This document shows positions 26,656-36,601 of a stretch of DNA of 64,000 nt, one piece after another; the stretch's first letter is position 1, and each line of letters starts with the position of its first letter. A model generated the notes under the pieces. The model worked only from the letters and a program-made list of their open reading frames with translations, had not been told where the DNA came from and searched no databases. This stretch comes from Deltaproteobacteria bacterium. Its GTDB lineage: Bacteria > Desulfobacterota > DSM-4660 > Desulfatiglandales > Desulfatiglandaceae. The stretch is taken from positions 124,001-188,000 of the forward strand of contig JAFDIV010000010.1 in assembly GCA_019307815.1 (NCBI GenBank), read 5' to 3'. The translations under genes and the position numbers were made by a program.

Positions 26656-27069
26656 CTAAAATGGTATGTCGTCATCTGAAATATCAGGAGGCTCTTCCAC
26701 AGGAAATTCACTGGCTGGACCTCCGTCTTCCCTTTTAGATACAGGGCCTAACATCTGCATGGTCTTGGCCACGATCTCCGTGGTGTATCTCCTGTTTCCG
26801 TCCTTATCTTCCCATGATCGCGTCTGAATCCTGCCTTCTACATAAACCTGCTTCCCCTTATGGAGGTACTCTCCACAGATCTCTCCAAGCTTTCCCCAAG
26901 CCACCACTCTGTGCCACTCTGTGCGTTCCCCTTTTTCCCCTTCCTTCGTAGTCCACTGCTCTTTTGTAGCCAGGTTAAAGGTGGCAACCGCCCTCCCGCT
27001 GGGCGTATAGCGGAGTTCCGGGTCCGCGCCCAAGTTTCCGATAAGGATTACCTTATTGACGCTGGCCAT
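26656..27069 (-). CDS. ssb: Single-stranded DNA-binding protein
   Basis: A 137-residue protein beginning [21 protein letters not shown], the standard SSB opening; [14 protein letters not shown] and [15 protein letters not shown] complete the OB fold (to about residue 105). The tail ends in DISDDDIPF, the acidic tip that recruits replication and repair proteins. It is transcribed alone and convergent to tatA. Confidence 0.96.
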   Translation of the reverse strand: MASVNKVILIGNLGADPELRYTPSGRAVATFNLATKEQWTTKEGEKGERTEWHRVVAWGKLGEICGEYLHKGKQVYVEGRIQTRSWEDKDGNRRYTTEIVAKTMQMLGPVSKREDGGPASEFPVEEPPDISDDDIPF

Positions 27070-27338
27070 GGGCTTCTTCTCCTTAAAAAGGGATTCAGGT
27101 TAATTCAGAATAGGCAAGAATGCATATTACCTATCACAGCCCTACCTTTCAGATCAAGGGAATTGTTAATCACGGTTGACTAAGGCGTGGGAAAGGGTTA
27201 AGCTTTTGTAAATTCACGGAATTCTTGTTCACATGAAGCAAACTCTACTAAACAAGGCAGACTCATAAATAAACCCTGCCCCTTCTCAAATAAGGGAGCA
27301 AGGGAAATCTATCTTAGGCAAAAATAAAGGATCAGCAT

Positions 27339-28988
27339 ATGTTGAAGGTTATTCCCCTTGGCGGCCTCGGTGAAATCGGCCTAAACATGATGCTCTTCGA
27401 GTATGATGAACGAATCCTGGTGGTGGACGCAGGACTAATGTTTCCCGAAGACTTTATGCCGGGAGTGGATCTGGTAATTCCCGATTTTCAATATCTCCGG
27501 GAAAACAAAGAAAAACTCTCAGCAATTATTCTTACTCATGGCCACGAAGATCACATCGGGGCCATGCCCTTTTTCCTTCGGGAATTTAATATCCCAATCT
27601 TTGGAACCAAGTTTACCTTAGAACTCTTAAAGGAAAAATTGAAGGAACACGGTCTGTTGGATAAGGCGAATCTTAATACAATTGCTGCAGGGCAGGCCAT
27701 TTCAATCGATCCCTTCTGCGTGGAATTCATCAAGGTCAATCACAGTATCGTGGATGGAGTTGGACTTGCGCTGGAAACACCAGAAGGCATCCTTATCCAT
27801 TCAGGAGATTTCAAGATAGACCCTACACCAGTCGATGGGCAGATCACAGATCTTATCCGATTCGCCCATTTTGGCCAAAAAGGCGTGCTTGCCCTGCTTT
27901 CCGATTCCACCAATGCAGAAAAAGAAGGCTTCACCTTGAGCGAAAAAGAGGTCAAGAAAACCCTTGAAGATTTCTTCCAGACATGCAAAGGGAGAATAAT
28001 TGTTGCCATCTTTGCATCGAATATTTCGCGGATACAGCAGGTCATCGCCCTTGCATTAAAGTATAGCCGCAAGATCCTGTTCAGCGGAAAGAGTATGCTT
28101 ACCAATGTTCAAATTGCCAAGAGGGAGGGTTTTCTCCATTTTCCTGACCAGGAAGAAATCGAGGAAAAACGTATTGATGAATATCCGGATGATAAGATCG
28201 TTATTATCACCACAGGCAGCCAAGGAGAGCCCATGTCCGCGTTGGCAAGGATGGTTCAGGGAACCCACAGAAACATCCAGATAAAAAAGGGCGATACAGT
28301 AATCCTTTCCTCTCGGTTTATACCAGGAAACGAGAGGGCCATAACCACTGTGATCAATAGCCTCTATAAGCAAGGTGCAGAGGTGGTGTACGAAAAGGTC
28401 TCAGAGATACACACATCCGGTCACGCCAAGAGGGAGGAACTGAAGCTACTCCTTGGTATTGTGCAACCTAAATATTTTATTCCCATCCATGGAGAGGTAA
28501 GACACCTAGTAAAACATCTCCAGTTGGCTACGGATATGGGCTTCCCCGAAGACCGCCTTTTGCTGGCCACAAATGGAGCCGTGATCTGCTTTGAGAATCA
28601 GACCGCCCGCCTTGATGGACATGTACCCACAGGACGCATCTTAGTGGATGGTAAAGGCGTGGGGGACATAGGAGATGCGGTTTTGAAAGACCGAAGACGC
28701 CTCAGTGAGGATGGAGTAGTTATTGTTCTACTGGCTGTCCACCAGGAAACCGGCACAATTGTATATGGACCCGACATCATCTCCAGGGGCTTCGTGTTTG
28801 AGGAGCAGGCTCGATATATACTGGATGATGCAAAGTCCTTAGTGCTTGAAATCTTGGAGCAGACCGAAGCCCCCTTGGACCAAGGGGAGCCATTTCTAAA
28901 GACAGAGATAGAGAGGCGTTTGAAGAAATTTTTCTACAATGTTATTGAAAGACGTCCATTGATCCTCCCACTCCTTATCCATGTGTAA
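27339..28988 (+). CDS. rnj: Ribonuclease J
   Basis: A 549-residue metallo-beta-lactamase/beta-CASP nuclease. The metal motif is His67-x-His69-x-Asp71-His72 (LTHGHEDHIGA), with a later HSGDFKID, the DSTNAE Asp, and GSQGEPMSAL and SGHAKREEL of the beta-CASP part. RNase J has endo- and 5' exonuclease activity in mRNA and rRNA maturation. Length matches family members. The gene is followed 23 bp later by ftsK, which starts with GTG. Confidence 0.94.
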   Translation: MLKVIPLGGLGEIGLNMMLFEYDERILVVDAGLMFPEDFMPGVDLVIPDFQYLRENKEKLSAIILTHGHEDHIGAMPFFLREFNIPIFGTKFTLELLKEKLKEHGLLDKANLNTIAAGQAISIDPFCVEFIKVNHSIVDGVGLALETPEGILIHSGDFKIDPTPVDGQITDLIRFAHFGQKGVLALLSDSTNAEKEGFTLSEKEVKKTLEDFFQTCKGRIIVAIFASNISRIQQVIALALKYSRKILFSGKSMLTNVQIAKREGFLHFPDQEEIEEKRIDEYPDDKIVIITTGSQGEPMSALARMVQGTHRNIQIKKGDTVILSSRFIPGNERAITTVINSLYKQGAEVVYEKVSEIHTSGHAKREELKLLLGIVQPKYFIPIHGEVRHLVKHLQLATDMGFPEDRLLLATNGAVICFENQTARLDGHVPTGRILVDGKGVGDIGDAVLKDRRRLSEDGVVIVLLAVHQETGTIVYGPDIISRGFVFEEQARYILDDAKSLVLEILEQTEAPLDQGEPFLKTEIERRLKKFFYNVIERRPLILPLLIHV

Positions 28989-29011
28989 GGAATCTAATGA
29001 GGTAAATTTTC

Positions 29012-31198
29012 GTGGCAAGGGGAAAGAATCAGACGGAGCAATCACATCCCATTTGGCATGAAATCCGTGCCATAACGGCCTTGCTTCTTGCAATTTTTGT
29101 GGGCGGTAGTCTACTGTCTTTTCACCCTTCTGACCCTTTGATTTGGAATGTCAGTGGCCCCCTTGGCCCTGTGCAAAACCTTTTCGGCACAGTGGGCGCC
29201 CATGTATCCGGCGCCCTTTTCTTGGTCATGGGATTTTCCTCCCTTTGGCTTGTGGTCATTTGTTTGGGATGGTCCATCATCTCGTTCCGCGGAGAGGAAT
29301 TCGACTCATTATGGGGTACTTCCATCGCATTAATCTGTCTCATCCTCGCCTCTGCAGGGCTTCTCAATCTAAAATTCGCAAAGCCTGTTTTGTTTCGCGG
29401 CAGTCATATGATTGCAGGGGGGCTGGTGGGCCTCTATCTATCTCATTTTTCAAAACAACTTCTCAATAATTTTGGCTCCTACCTGCTCTTGGGCGCAGTG
29501 TTCCTCATTTCCCTGATGTATTTGACACATCTGTCCATAAGGTGGATACTCTCCACTATCTGGAATTGGGTTATGTGGCTCTTTAGGGCTATCGCCCTTG
29601 TTGTGGACAAAAGAAAGGCAAAAAAACAGAGGGCAAAAAAGAGCAAGGAAGCTCAACGTAAAATAAGGTCAAAGCCTAAAGTCCGTGTGATTTCTCCCCC
29701 TCCTGAACCCAAAAAGGAACCGGAACAAGTTGCCTTCCCATTCATGGCCACAGGCGGTAAATTTTCATTGCCCTCCCTGGACCTGCTAAACGACCCGCCT
29801 GAAAAGAGAGACGTGGAGATTCACCAGGACAGCCTTGAGATGAATGCCAGGCTCCTGGAAAAAAAGCTTGCTGACTTTGGCGTAGAGGGAGAGGTATTGG
29901 AGATCCTGCCGGGCCCTGTGATCACCATGTATGAATTCAAACCCGCACCTGGCATCAAAATCAGCAAAGTAGCTGGCCTCTCTGACGACCTTGCATTGGC
30001 CCTTCGGGCACCCAGCATCCGAATTGTGGCCCCGATCCCAGGGAAGGCGGCCATCGGTATTGAGATCCCCAACAACAAAAGGGAGACAGTCTATCTAAAA
30101 GAGATCCTTTCAAGCCCTGACTTTAAGAATACGCGCTACAGATTGCCCATCGCCCTGGGTAAAGACATCACGGGCGCGCCGGTGATCACAGACCTTACCA
30201 AAATGCCCCATCTGCTTGTGGCAGGGGCTACAGGGTCAGGAAAAAGTGTCTCCATCAACACCATGATTAACAGCTTGCTTTTCAAGGTAAGCCCTGAAAA
30301 TGTAAGATTCCTGATGATTGATCCAAAGCGGATTGAATTGTCAGTGTATCACGATATCCCTCACCTCATGTATCCTGTGGTGACCAATCCCAAAGAGGCC
30401 ACAAAGATCCTTCGCTGGGCCGTGGATGAAATGGAAAGGCGCTATATGCTACTCTCTGATAGGGGCTTTCGTAACATCGAAACCTATAACAGGGGCATCC
30501 TAAAGGCCAAGAAACCGCCTACTGAAGAAGAAACCGCTCAGGAGAACAAGCCATTACCTTACATTATCCTGGTCATTGATGAGCTGGCCGATCTAATGAT
30601 GGCCTCATCTCGTGAGGTGGAAGAGGCCATCACGCGGCTGGCCCAGATGGCAAGGGCGGCCGGCATACATCTGATCATTGCAACCCAGAGGCCTTCTGTG
30701 GACGTCATTACGGGAATCATCAAGGCCAACTTTCCAGCCCGCATTTCTTTTCAGGTGACATCCAAAGTAGACTCCCGCACGATTCTCGACACCATAGGAG
30801 CTGAAAACCTATTAGGCGAAGGGGACATGCTGTTCCTCCCCCCTGGAGTTGCCCGCATCATGAGAATTCACGGGGCCTTTGTTTCCGAAGAGGAAATAAC
30901 ACGGGTAACCGACTTCCTTAGGGCACAGCGCAAGCCTGACTACGAGACCACCATTTTGTCCAAAGTACAAGAAGAGGAAGAAGCAGAAGAACTGGGCCTT
31001 GAAAAAGATGAAAGGTACGACGAAGCAGTTGAAATTGTCTTGAAGACAGGGCAAGCCTCCATTTCTATGCTGCAGCGCAAACTCCGGGTGGGATACAATC
31101 GGGCCGCGCGCATGATAGAAATCATGGAAAGGGAGGGGATCGTTGGACCTTCAGACGGAGTGCGACCTAGGAAGGTTTATGGAAGAAAAGAGATATAA
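29012..31198 (+). CDS. ftsK: DNA translocase FtsK/SpoIIIE
   Basis: A 728-residue protein with four to five N-terminal membrane helices (about residues 20-180), a short basic linker (KRKAKKQRAKKSKEAQRK), the alpha and beta motor domains with Walker A GATGSGKSVSINT near 405-418 and Walker B ILVIDELADLM near 520, and a C-terminal winged gamma domain (QASISMLQRKLRVGYNRAARMIE) that reads KOPS sites. FtsK moves chromosome ends through the division septum. The start is GTG. The linker is short, as in SpoIIIE-like members. Its 3' end overlaps lolA by 20 bp. Confidence 0.95.
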   Translation: MARGKNQTEQSHPIWHEIRAITALLLAIFVGGSLLSFHPSDPLIWNVSGPLGPVQNLFGTVGAHVSGALFLVMGFSSLWLVVICLGWSIISFRGEEFDSLWGTSIALICLILASAGLLNLKFAKPVLFRGSHMIAGGLVGLYLSHFSKQLLNNFGSYLLLGAVFLISLMYLTHLSIRWILSTIWNWVMWLFRAIALVVDKRKAKKQRAKKSKEAQRKIRSKPKVRVISPPPEPKKEPEQVAFPFMATGGKFSLPSLDLLNDPPEKRDVEIHQDSLEMNARLLEKKLADFGVEGEVLEILPGPVITMYEFKPAPGIKISKVAGLSDDLALALRAPSIRIVAPIPGKAAIGIEIPNNKRETVYLKEILSSPDFKNTRYRLPIALGKDITGAPVITDLTKMPHLLVAGATGSGKSVSINTMINSLLFKVSPENVRFLMIDPKRIELSVYHDIPHLMYPVVTNPKEATKILRWAVDEMERRYMLLSDRGFRNIETYNRGILKAKKPPTEEETAQENKPLPYIILVIDELADLMMASSREVEEAITRLAQMARAAGIHLIIATQRPSVDVITGIIKANFPARISFQVTSKVDSRTILDTIGAENLLGEGDMLFLPPGVARIMRIHGAFVSEEEITRVTDFLRAQRKPDYETTILSKVQEEEEAEELGLEKDERYDEAVEIVLKTGQASISMLQRKLRVGYNRAARMIEIMEREGIVGPSDGVRPRKVYGRKEI

Positions 31199-31868
31199 GA
31201 TACTGGCCGGATGTGCAATCCTCGCAATCATTCTGCTGCTTCCCTTGTGGGGGGAGTGCCAAGAGGGCGTGGATCATATCCTCAATGGTATCCATAACCG
31301 GTATGGGGGGGTAGGCGGTCTGGTAATCAATTACCGCCGGGAGGTGAAAACAAAAACCATGTCCATGTTGGGCGGTCGCGTAAAAGGAGATCTTGCCTCG
31401 GGCAAAATATATCTCCTGCCCCCCAATCTATTGAGGGTGGAACAAGAAAAGCCCAGGCCAGAGACGGTGCTTGCCGATGGCCAGGCATTGTGGTGGATCA
31501 TTCCAGAGGAAAAAAAGGTCTACCAATATTCATCCGATCAATTTGGCCAGGAGCTAAGGGTATTGACCGATCTTTGGCAGGCCCCTTCCCGGTTGAAAAA
31601 CCGCTTTAATATCAAAGTGCTAAGCCGACCCTCTGACAATGACTTCCTTATGGAATTGATCCCCAATCCCCCCTGGGAACAGGTGGACCGGATTCGTCTC
31701 CAGATTACAAAAAAATTTACTCCCCAGGCTTTGGACATTATCAATCCCATCGGCACCACCACCCGATTCTATTTTGATGCCATTAAACCTGCCCACTGTC
31801 TGTCGGAAAAAAATTTCCAGTTTGTGGTTCCGGAAGGTTATACGGTTATTCATGACCCGAGCCAATAA
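31179..31868 (+). CDS. lolA: Outer-membrane lipoprotein carrier LolA family protein
   Basis: About 229 residues with an N-terminal signal sequence (YKILAGCAILAIILLLPLWG) and the LolA fold pattern: GGLVINYRREVKTKTM, ASGKIYLLPPNLLRVEQ, and WWIIPEEKKVYQY. LolA carries lipoproteins through the periplasm to the outer membrane, so the organism has two membranes. I use ATG 31179 rather than a TTG at 31143, because the extra residues would precede the signal sequence. It overlaps the end of ftsK by 20 bp, a common pairing (ftsK-lolA). Confidence 0.85.
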   Translation: MEEKRYKILAGCAILAIILLLPLWGECQEGVDHILNGIHNRYGGVGGLVINYRREVKTKTMSMLGGRVKGDLASGKIYLLPPNLLRVEQEKPRPETVLADGQALWWIIPEEKKVYQYSSDQFGQELRVLTDLWQAPSRLKNRFNIKVLSRPSDNDFLMELIPNPPWEQVDRIRLQITKKFTPQALDIINPIGTTTRFYFDAIKPAHCLSEKNFQFVVPEGYTVIHDPSQ

Positions 31869-32129
31869 ATCTCAAGAGACCTGCACACCCTGTAAACAAC
31901 TTGTAAAAGCCCAACGATAATGCCAAAGCTCAAATTAGAAACGTCAAACAAATGCAAAAATGTTCTTTCCCTTCCCCTAATTGGCCTAGCCCTAAGCAAA
32001 ACGAGGACCGCTTCCCTGGAAGGAGTCAGATGCAGTCTGGAGAGGAGTCCTTGCGAGCTATTATTTATTGAGTCAAAAAGATTTATTCTCGACTGGCCTC
32101 TTCGAAATAACGGGAGGATAATTCACTGG

Positions 32130-33344
32130 CTAATGCACCATTATCTTAGAAAGCACGTGCCCTACCCTCTTCAAGCTTTCCAGACTGTTGGCAGGAAGGA
32201 AATAATCCACATAAGGCAGGACCACCTGCATCCCCTGGCATATGGGCTGAAACGCAGGATCACCTGCCAGGGGATTCAGCCATATAACACAGTACGCCTT
32301 TGATCCCATATGGGCCATTTCCCTTCGCAAAAGTTCCTTGGCCCCCAGGTCCCACCCATCACTAAGAATAACTACCACCGTACGTCGGCTCAGACGCCCT
32401 GGGCCGTAGTTTTGATTGAACTGATGAAGGGAATATCCGATCCTGGTACCCCCGGACCACTCTGGCAGACACTTGACCATTTGCGCCAGGGCCTTTTCCA
32501 CTGGAAGGTGTCTTACAATGGAAGTCACATGGGCAAGGGAAGTTGAAAATACAAAGACCTCAGCCCTGGGACCCACGCCCCTCAGGCCTAAAAGAAAAGG
32601 GATCACGAATCTGGCATACCTTTCCATGGATCCGCTTACGTCCGCAAGGATCACAAGGCGCTTCAGGCGTTTTCTTTTCTCTCGATAAAACAGCTCCATG
32701 GGTATGCCGCCATACTTGAGGCTCTTTCTCACAATCCTTGGGAAATCCATCACACTGCGTCTTTGAGGTGATCTCCGCATACGCCGTGACTTGGCCGTCT
32801 TGAACGTGCTCATAATCCTTTTCAGGGCCAGTTGTGCTACAGCAATGTCCTCCTTATCAAACTTTCCCACATCCACCTTCTCAATGGGCGAGACCGGGCT
32901 ATAGCCTACTCTTTTTACCCACGCCTGTTCCATACCCTGGTCCGTCTCTTGGCCCTGCTCCCCCGCCCCTTCCATCCATTTGTCCACCTTGGCTTCAGCA
33001 GACTCTCCTGTGCCAGACCCCACATCCTCTTTATCCTGCGTGGGACCTTGATCTTGCCCCTGAATTACTGATGTCCAATATTGTTCAAACAGTTGCGGAA
33101 ACTGGGCCCATTCCAGGTCTCCTGAGACAAAATTGGCCCGAAGTGCATTGAGGAAATCCTCTTTGGTGCAAATGTCCACCTCTTTAAGGCTCCTGAGGGC
33201 TTCCTGGATCGAGCTCTGATACACACGAAATCCCCTCTGCTTCAAGAAGTATCCAAAGCCCAAAACTCGGGCAGTTAACCCGGAAGGCTCCTGGCCAGAA
33301 GCAATCACATTGTCAGGAAATGTATACTGCCCTTTTTTCCTCAT
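32130..33344 (-). CDS. VWA-domain protein, CoxE-like
   Basis: A 404-residue protein with an acidic N-terminal half and a C-terminal von Willebrand A domain whose metal site is DVSGSM near residue 235, with WSGGTRIG and ILSDGWDLG as later metal-site loops. It is the partner of the MoxR-type ATPase that precedes it, overlapping by 32 bp. Such pairs (CoxD/CoxE style) help assemble or insert metal cofactors in enzymes; the target here is unknown. No CO dehydrogenase genes are near. Confidence 0.85.
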   Translation of the reverse strand: MRKKGQYTFPDNVIASGQEPSGLTARVLGFGYFLKQRGFRVYQSSIQEALRSLKEVDICTKEDFLNALRANFVSGDLEWAQFPQLFEQYWTSVIQGQDQGPTQDKEDVGSGTGESAEAKVDKWMEGAGEQGQETDQGMEQAWVKRVGYSPVSPIEKVDVGKFDKEDIAVAQLALKRIMSTFKTAKSRRMRRSPQRRSVMDFPRIVRKSLKYGGIPMELFYREKRKRLKRLVILADVSGSMERYARFVIPFLLGLRGVGPRAEVFVFSTSLAHVTSIVRHLPVEKALAQMVKCLPEWSGGTRIGYSLHQFNQNYGPGRLSRRTVVVILSDGWDLGAKELLRREMAHMGSKAYCVIWLNPLAGDPAFQPICQGMQVVLPYVDYFLPANSLESLKRVGHVLSKIMVH

Positions 33345-34212
33345 CCTGCCAAATCTCTTCTTTGAATTTCCGGATGTCCTCTTGATACTTCAGGATACAA
33401 CCAAGTGTCTCCATGACCACTGCTTCCTCCAGGTAGTCCTTCTGCATCTCCATTAAGGCCCTAGCCCAATCCAGGGTCTCAGAAACGCCGGGCCTCTTTA
33501 GCAGATCCTCTTGCCTCAGGCGTTGCATAAATCTGGCCACCTGTTCTGCAAACTTGGCATCAATACCAGGAAGCTTGGTCATAATGATCTTGTATTCCTT
33601 TTCAAACGAGGGGTAATCAATCCAGTGGTAAAGGCACCGCCGCTTTAGGGCGTCGTGAACGTCTCGAGTCCGATTGGAAGTCACCACTACCATGGGCTTG
33701 TTTTTTGCTCGAATGGTCCCGATCTCAGGAATCGTAATCTGAAAATCAGAGAGTACCTCCAGAAGGAATGCCTCAAATTCCTCATCCGACCGATCAATTT
33801 CATCTATGAGAAGCACTGGTGCCCTTTCATCTGCCCGCACAATCGCCTCTAACAAGGGACGTCTTATGAGAAACTGGGAGCTGAAGAGAATCTTTTCGAT
33901 CTCGTCCTTACTCCGCTTCTCCTTTTCTTGGAGCCTGATGTAAAGCAGTTGCTTTGGGTAGTTCCACTCATAAAGGGCTGTAGTGGCATCAAGCCCCTCA
34001 TAACACTGAAGCCTGATAAGCTCTGTATCAAAAAGCTTGGCCATGACAACAGCCACCTCAGTCTTTCCCACCCCAGGCTCACCTTCCAGAAAAATGGGCT
34101 TTTCCAGCCGGTGAGCTAGAAAAAGAACTGTGGCCAAAGCCCGATCCGCAATGTAGCGGGCATCTGCCATCTTTTCCATAACCTGATCAATGGAATGAAA
34201 ATCTGCTGCCAA
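33313..34212 (-). CDS. MoxR-family AAA+ ATPase
   Basis: A 299-residue AAA+ ATPase. Walker A is EGEPGVGKTEVA near residue 40, Walker B is VLLIDEIDRSDEEFEA near 138, and sensor 1 follows at VVVTSNRTRDVHDALKRR. MoxR ATPases act as chaperones with VWA partners for enzyme activation. The 32-bp overlap with the VWA gene downstream makes a tight two-gene unit. I see no neighbouring gene that would be an evident client, although the tungsten enzymes elsewhere in the window could be. Confidence 0.88.
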   Translation of the reverse strand: MAADFHSIDQVMEKMADARYIADRALATVLFLAHRLEKPIFLEGEPGVGKTEVAVVMAKLFDTELIRLQCYEGLDATTALYEWNYPKQLLYIRLQEKEKRSKDEIEKILFSSQFLIRRPLLEAIVRADERAPVLLIDEIDRSDEEFEAFLLEVLSDFQITIPEIGTIRAKNKPMVVVTSNRTRDVHDALKRRCLYHWIDYPSFEKEYKIIMTKLPGIDAKFAEQVARFMQRLRQEDLLKRPGVSETLDWARALMEMQKDYLEEAVVMETLGCILKYQEDIRKFKEEIWQDEEKRAVYIS

Positions 34213-34530
34213 TCCCTTCCTCCTTTCAAATCACTTTTACCCAAAATCGACTTTTTTCCACAGATAGGGGAACGAGACGTTCTCCCTGCCTCAAAGTACA
34301 AGCGCCAAAACGCGTCATTTCGAGCCCGCCTGCGCCTTTCAGCAAATAAATGGCGCCAAAACAGGGTAACATGCTGCGCCACGAATCGATTCGAAGACTG
34401 GCGCGCATAATCCGGGATTACTCTCGCATATCAGGAACAAGATTCTTGGCCTTTCCCACCAACTCTTGATCTATGGACAAAGCTCTATTGTCCTGGTATA
34501 ACCTATAAAAAATCACATGGGAAAACAGCC
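34213..34530. other. Intergenic region upstream of the MoxR/VWA unit
   Basis: About 320 bp between divergent units. It must hold the promoters of the MoxR gene (minus) and the 34531 gene (plus). I see several GGCGCC/GGCGC stretches and short chance ORFs on both strands but no convincing gene, RNA fold or operator. Confidence 0.4.
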
Positions 34531-34809
34531 ATGAGAGCATCAACTGCAAAAAAGAAGAAGGATCCCTCACCCAAAGAATTGACCCTTCGCCGCCTGGAAG
34601 AAAGGGTAGCACAAAAGGGCATCCAAATCCATTATGATAAGCTGGAAACAGCAGGCCTTAAACTGAAGGGCGGTCTTTGTAAGATAAAGGGCGAAATCCA
34701 CCTCTTTATTGACAGGCGAAAATCCATTGAAGAAAAAATTGGCATTCTTACAGATTGCCTCAGAGGGCCCTTACCCGAACTTTCCAAATCTACTACCAAT
34801 GATCTATAA
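34531..34809 (+). CDS. Conserved small protein of unknown function
   Basis: A 92-residue basic protein with predicted helix-strand content (RRLEERVAQKGIQIHYDKLE, LKGGLCKIKGEIHLFIDRRK). The ATG follows a run of AT-rich bases without a clear ribosome-binding site. Its final 11 bases overlap the proposed start of the next gene, so the two may be coupled. I do not recognise the family. Confidence 0.5.
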   Translation: MRASTAKKKKDPSPKELTLRRLEERVAQKGIQIHYDKLETAGLKLKGGLCKIKGEIHLFIDRRKSIEEKIGILTDCLRGPLPELSKSTTNDL

Positions 34810-36100
34810 CAAGCCTGAGCAGAAACCCCAGCACACCATTTTGGGCATGGACCCCACAAAAAGTCTGGCCTATTTTATGGCCAAATTTCGAAAGCATCTC
34901 GCCATCTTCCTATGGATCATCCCTATCATATTTGGACCCCTTTCTTACTCTGCAAAGGCGCAAGGGCTCCAAGCCTGTCTGCATTGGATCACGGAATCTG
35001 ACTCCATCATACTGGCTGATGCCCAAGGAAACATCCTCATCCGCAAGCATGACAGAAAAGAGAGGATTCCCGCCTCAACCCTAAAGCTCTTGACCGCTTT
35101 GGTAGCCCTCCGCGAGATGGGGCCAGCATATCGGTTCAAAACAACATGTTACCTCACTGGGCAAGGCAATCTACTGATAAAAGGATACGGGGACCCATTG
35201 CTCATATCAGAGGTCTTAAACGATATGGCCCAAGTCCTGGCAGGAAGAATCCACCGAATAAAGGATATTATTGTGGACAACCACTACTTCTCCCGCTCCA
35301 TAACAATCCCGGGCCGTGGACATAGCACAAATTCCTATGACGCACCACCAGCAGCCTTGTGCGCCAACTTTAACACCATTAATGTCACCCGGGATAGGTA
35401 TGGAAATATTATTTCCGCAGAACCTCAAACCCCCTTAACCCCTTTGGGAGAAAGGATAGCAAAGACAATAGGCGCCCGAGATGGTCGCTATACCTTAGGA
35501 GACGACCCGGATGTGGCCTCTCGATACGCTGGGGAAATCCTGGCCCATTTCCTTAGGGAAAAGGGGGTGGCCGTCACTGGGTCTGTGCGGTTGGGCACCT
35601 TAAGTCCTGCCATGCGGCCTCTACTCACTTATCGGTCCCCATTCACCCTTAGGGAGGTAATCCAAAAGATGCTGGAGTTCTCCAGCAACTTTATGGCAAA
35701 TCAATTGGTCATTTCCATGGGTGCCATACGGTATGGTCCGCCCGGAACCGTTGAAAAAGGACTTCGCATTGTGAGGGGTTATGCCAATCGGGAATTGGGG
35801 CTCAATAACATCCGGGTTGTGGAAGGCTCAGGGATTTCAAGAGACAACCGCATATCTGCAAAGGATATGCTCACAGTCTTAATGCATTTTAGGCCCTATC
35901 ACCATCTCCTCAGAAAGAAGACAAATCTGTTTTACAAGACAGGAACCTTGAAAGACGTCAGGACATGTGTGGGATATATAAAGGTCTTGCCCATGGATCT
36001 ATATCCCTTCGTGATATTTGTGAACAGGCCCTTCCATCAAATGGATCATATAATCACTTGTCTATTAAAGGCAACAATCAGGAAAAAGAAGGGACTATGA
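34799..36100 (+). CDS. dacB: D-alanyl-D-alanine carboxypeptidase/endopeptidase (PBP4, peptidase S13)
   Basis: About 433 residues with an N-terminal hydrophobic segment (HLAIFLWIIPIIFGPLSYS) as signal or anchor. The three penicillin-binding motifs are present: SxxK at about Ser93 (ASTLKLL), SxN near residue 295 (SSNFMAN) and KTG at about 380 (YKTGTLKD). PBP4 trims or cleaves peptidoglycan cross-links in the periplasm. The start is uncertain; ATG at 34799, 34847 and 34877 are all possible and none has a good ribosome-binding site. The 3' end overlaps the convergent zinc-ribbon gene by 6 bp. Confidence 0.85.
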   Translation: MIYNKPEQKPQHTILGMDPTKSLAYFMAKFRKHLAIFLWIIPIIFGPLSYSAKAQGLQACLHWITESDSIILADAQGNILIRKHDRKERIPASTLKLLTALVALREMGPAYRFKTTCYLTGQGNLLIKGYGDPLLISEVLNDMAQVLAGRIHRIKDIIVDNHYFSRSITIPGRGHSTNSYDAPPAALCANFNTINVTRDRYGNIISAEPQTPLTPLGERIAKTIGARDGRYTLGDDPDVASRYAGEILAHFLREKGVAVTGSVRLGTLSPAMRPLLTYRSPFTLREVIQKMLEFSSNFMANQLVISMGAIRYGPPGTVEKGLRIVRGYANRELGLNNIRVVEGSGISRDNRISAKDMLTVLMHFRPYHHLLRKKTNLFYKTGTLKDVRTCVGYIKVLPMDLYPFVIFVNRPFHQMDHIITCLLKATIRKKKGL

Positions 36101-36379
36101 GGGTTTTTTGAAGAGGTTTTCCAAGGCCTCCTTGGCCTGTTTTACCTTGTCCGTGCGCATTAGGGAAGAGCCCCTTATGACAAAATACTCGCATAGATTG
36201 GCCCTCTCCTTGTCAACCACCCGCTCTGCCATGACCTCTCTACACTCATTGTAAGAATGGGGGTCATAGAATTTGCATTGCTTGCAACAATGCAGGTCTC
36301 TTCCGCATTTTGGGCACACATCCCGCCTTGTAACAGGCTCCTCAACCTGAATCTCGGAACGACAAAAGGCACAGATCAT
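36095..36379 (-). CDS. Conserved Cys-rich protein of unknown function
   Basis: A 94-residue protein with CAFC near the N-terminus, CPKC and CCKQC in the middle and further Cys in NECREV and ANLCEYF, about nine Cys in all, likely binding zinc or an iron-sulfur cluster. The segment YNECREVMAERVVDKERANLCEYF looks like a strongly conserved signature, but I cannot name the family. It is convergent with dacB, overlapping its end by 6 bp. Confidence 0.6.
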   Translation of the reverse strand: MICAFCRSEIQVEEPVTRRDVCPKCGRDLHCCKQCKFYDPHSYNECREVMAERVVDKERANLCEYFVIRGSSLMRTDKVKQAKEALENLFKKPS

Positions 36380-36601
36380 TTCTATCTCTCCTTTGTCTCA
36401 TCTATCTCATTTATTTTGTTTTTTTCATTCATCTCGTTGACCTCCTCTGTTTGATCTCCTTGGCTTATTTCATATGGCGGGTTGGCAGTGGTATTTATCC
36501 CCTGTATATGACCTATCGGTTAACAACGCCCAAACATTATGAAACATTATGACTGATCGATGGCTTTTGACAATTTTCAATAGCAGCTATACAATACATA
36601 T

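Noticed and set aside
31869..32129. Possible small gene between lolA and the VWA gene
   Set aside because: Short frame at 31920 has no ribosome-binding site and runs antisense into the VWA coding end.
36530..36560. Short direct repeat AAACATTATGAAACATTATG before the archease gene
   Set aside because: Only two short copies with no regulatory pattern that I can support.
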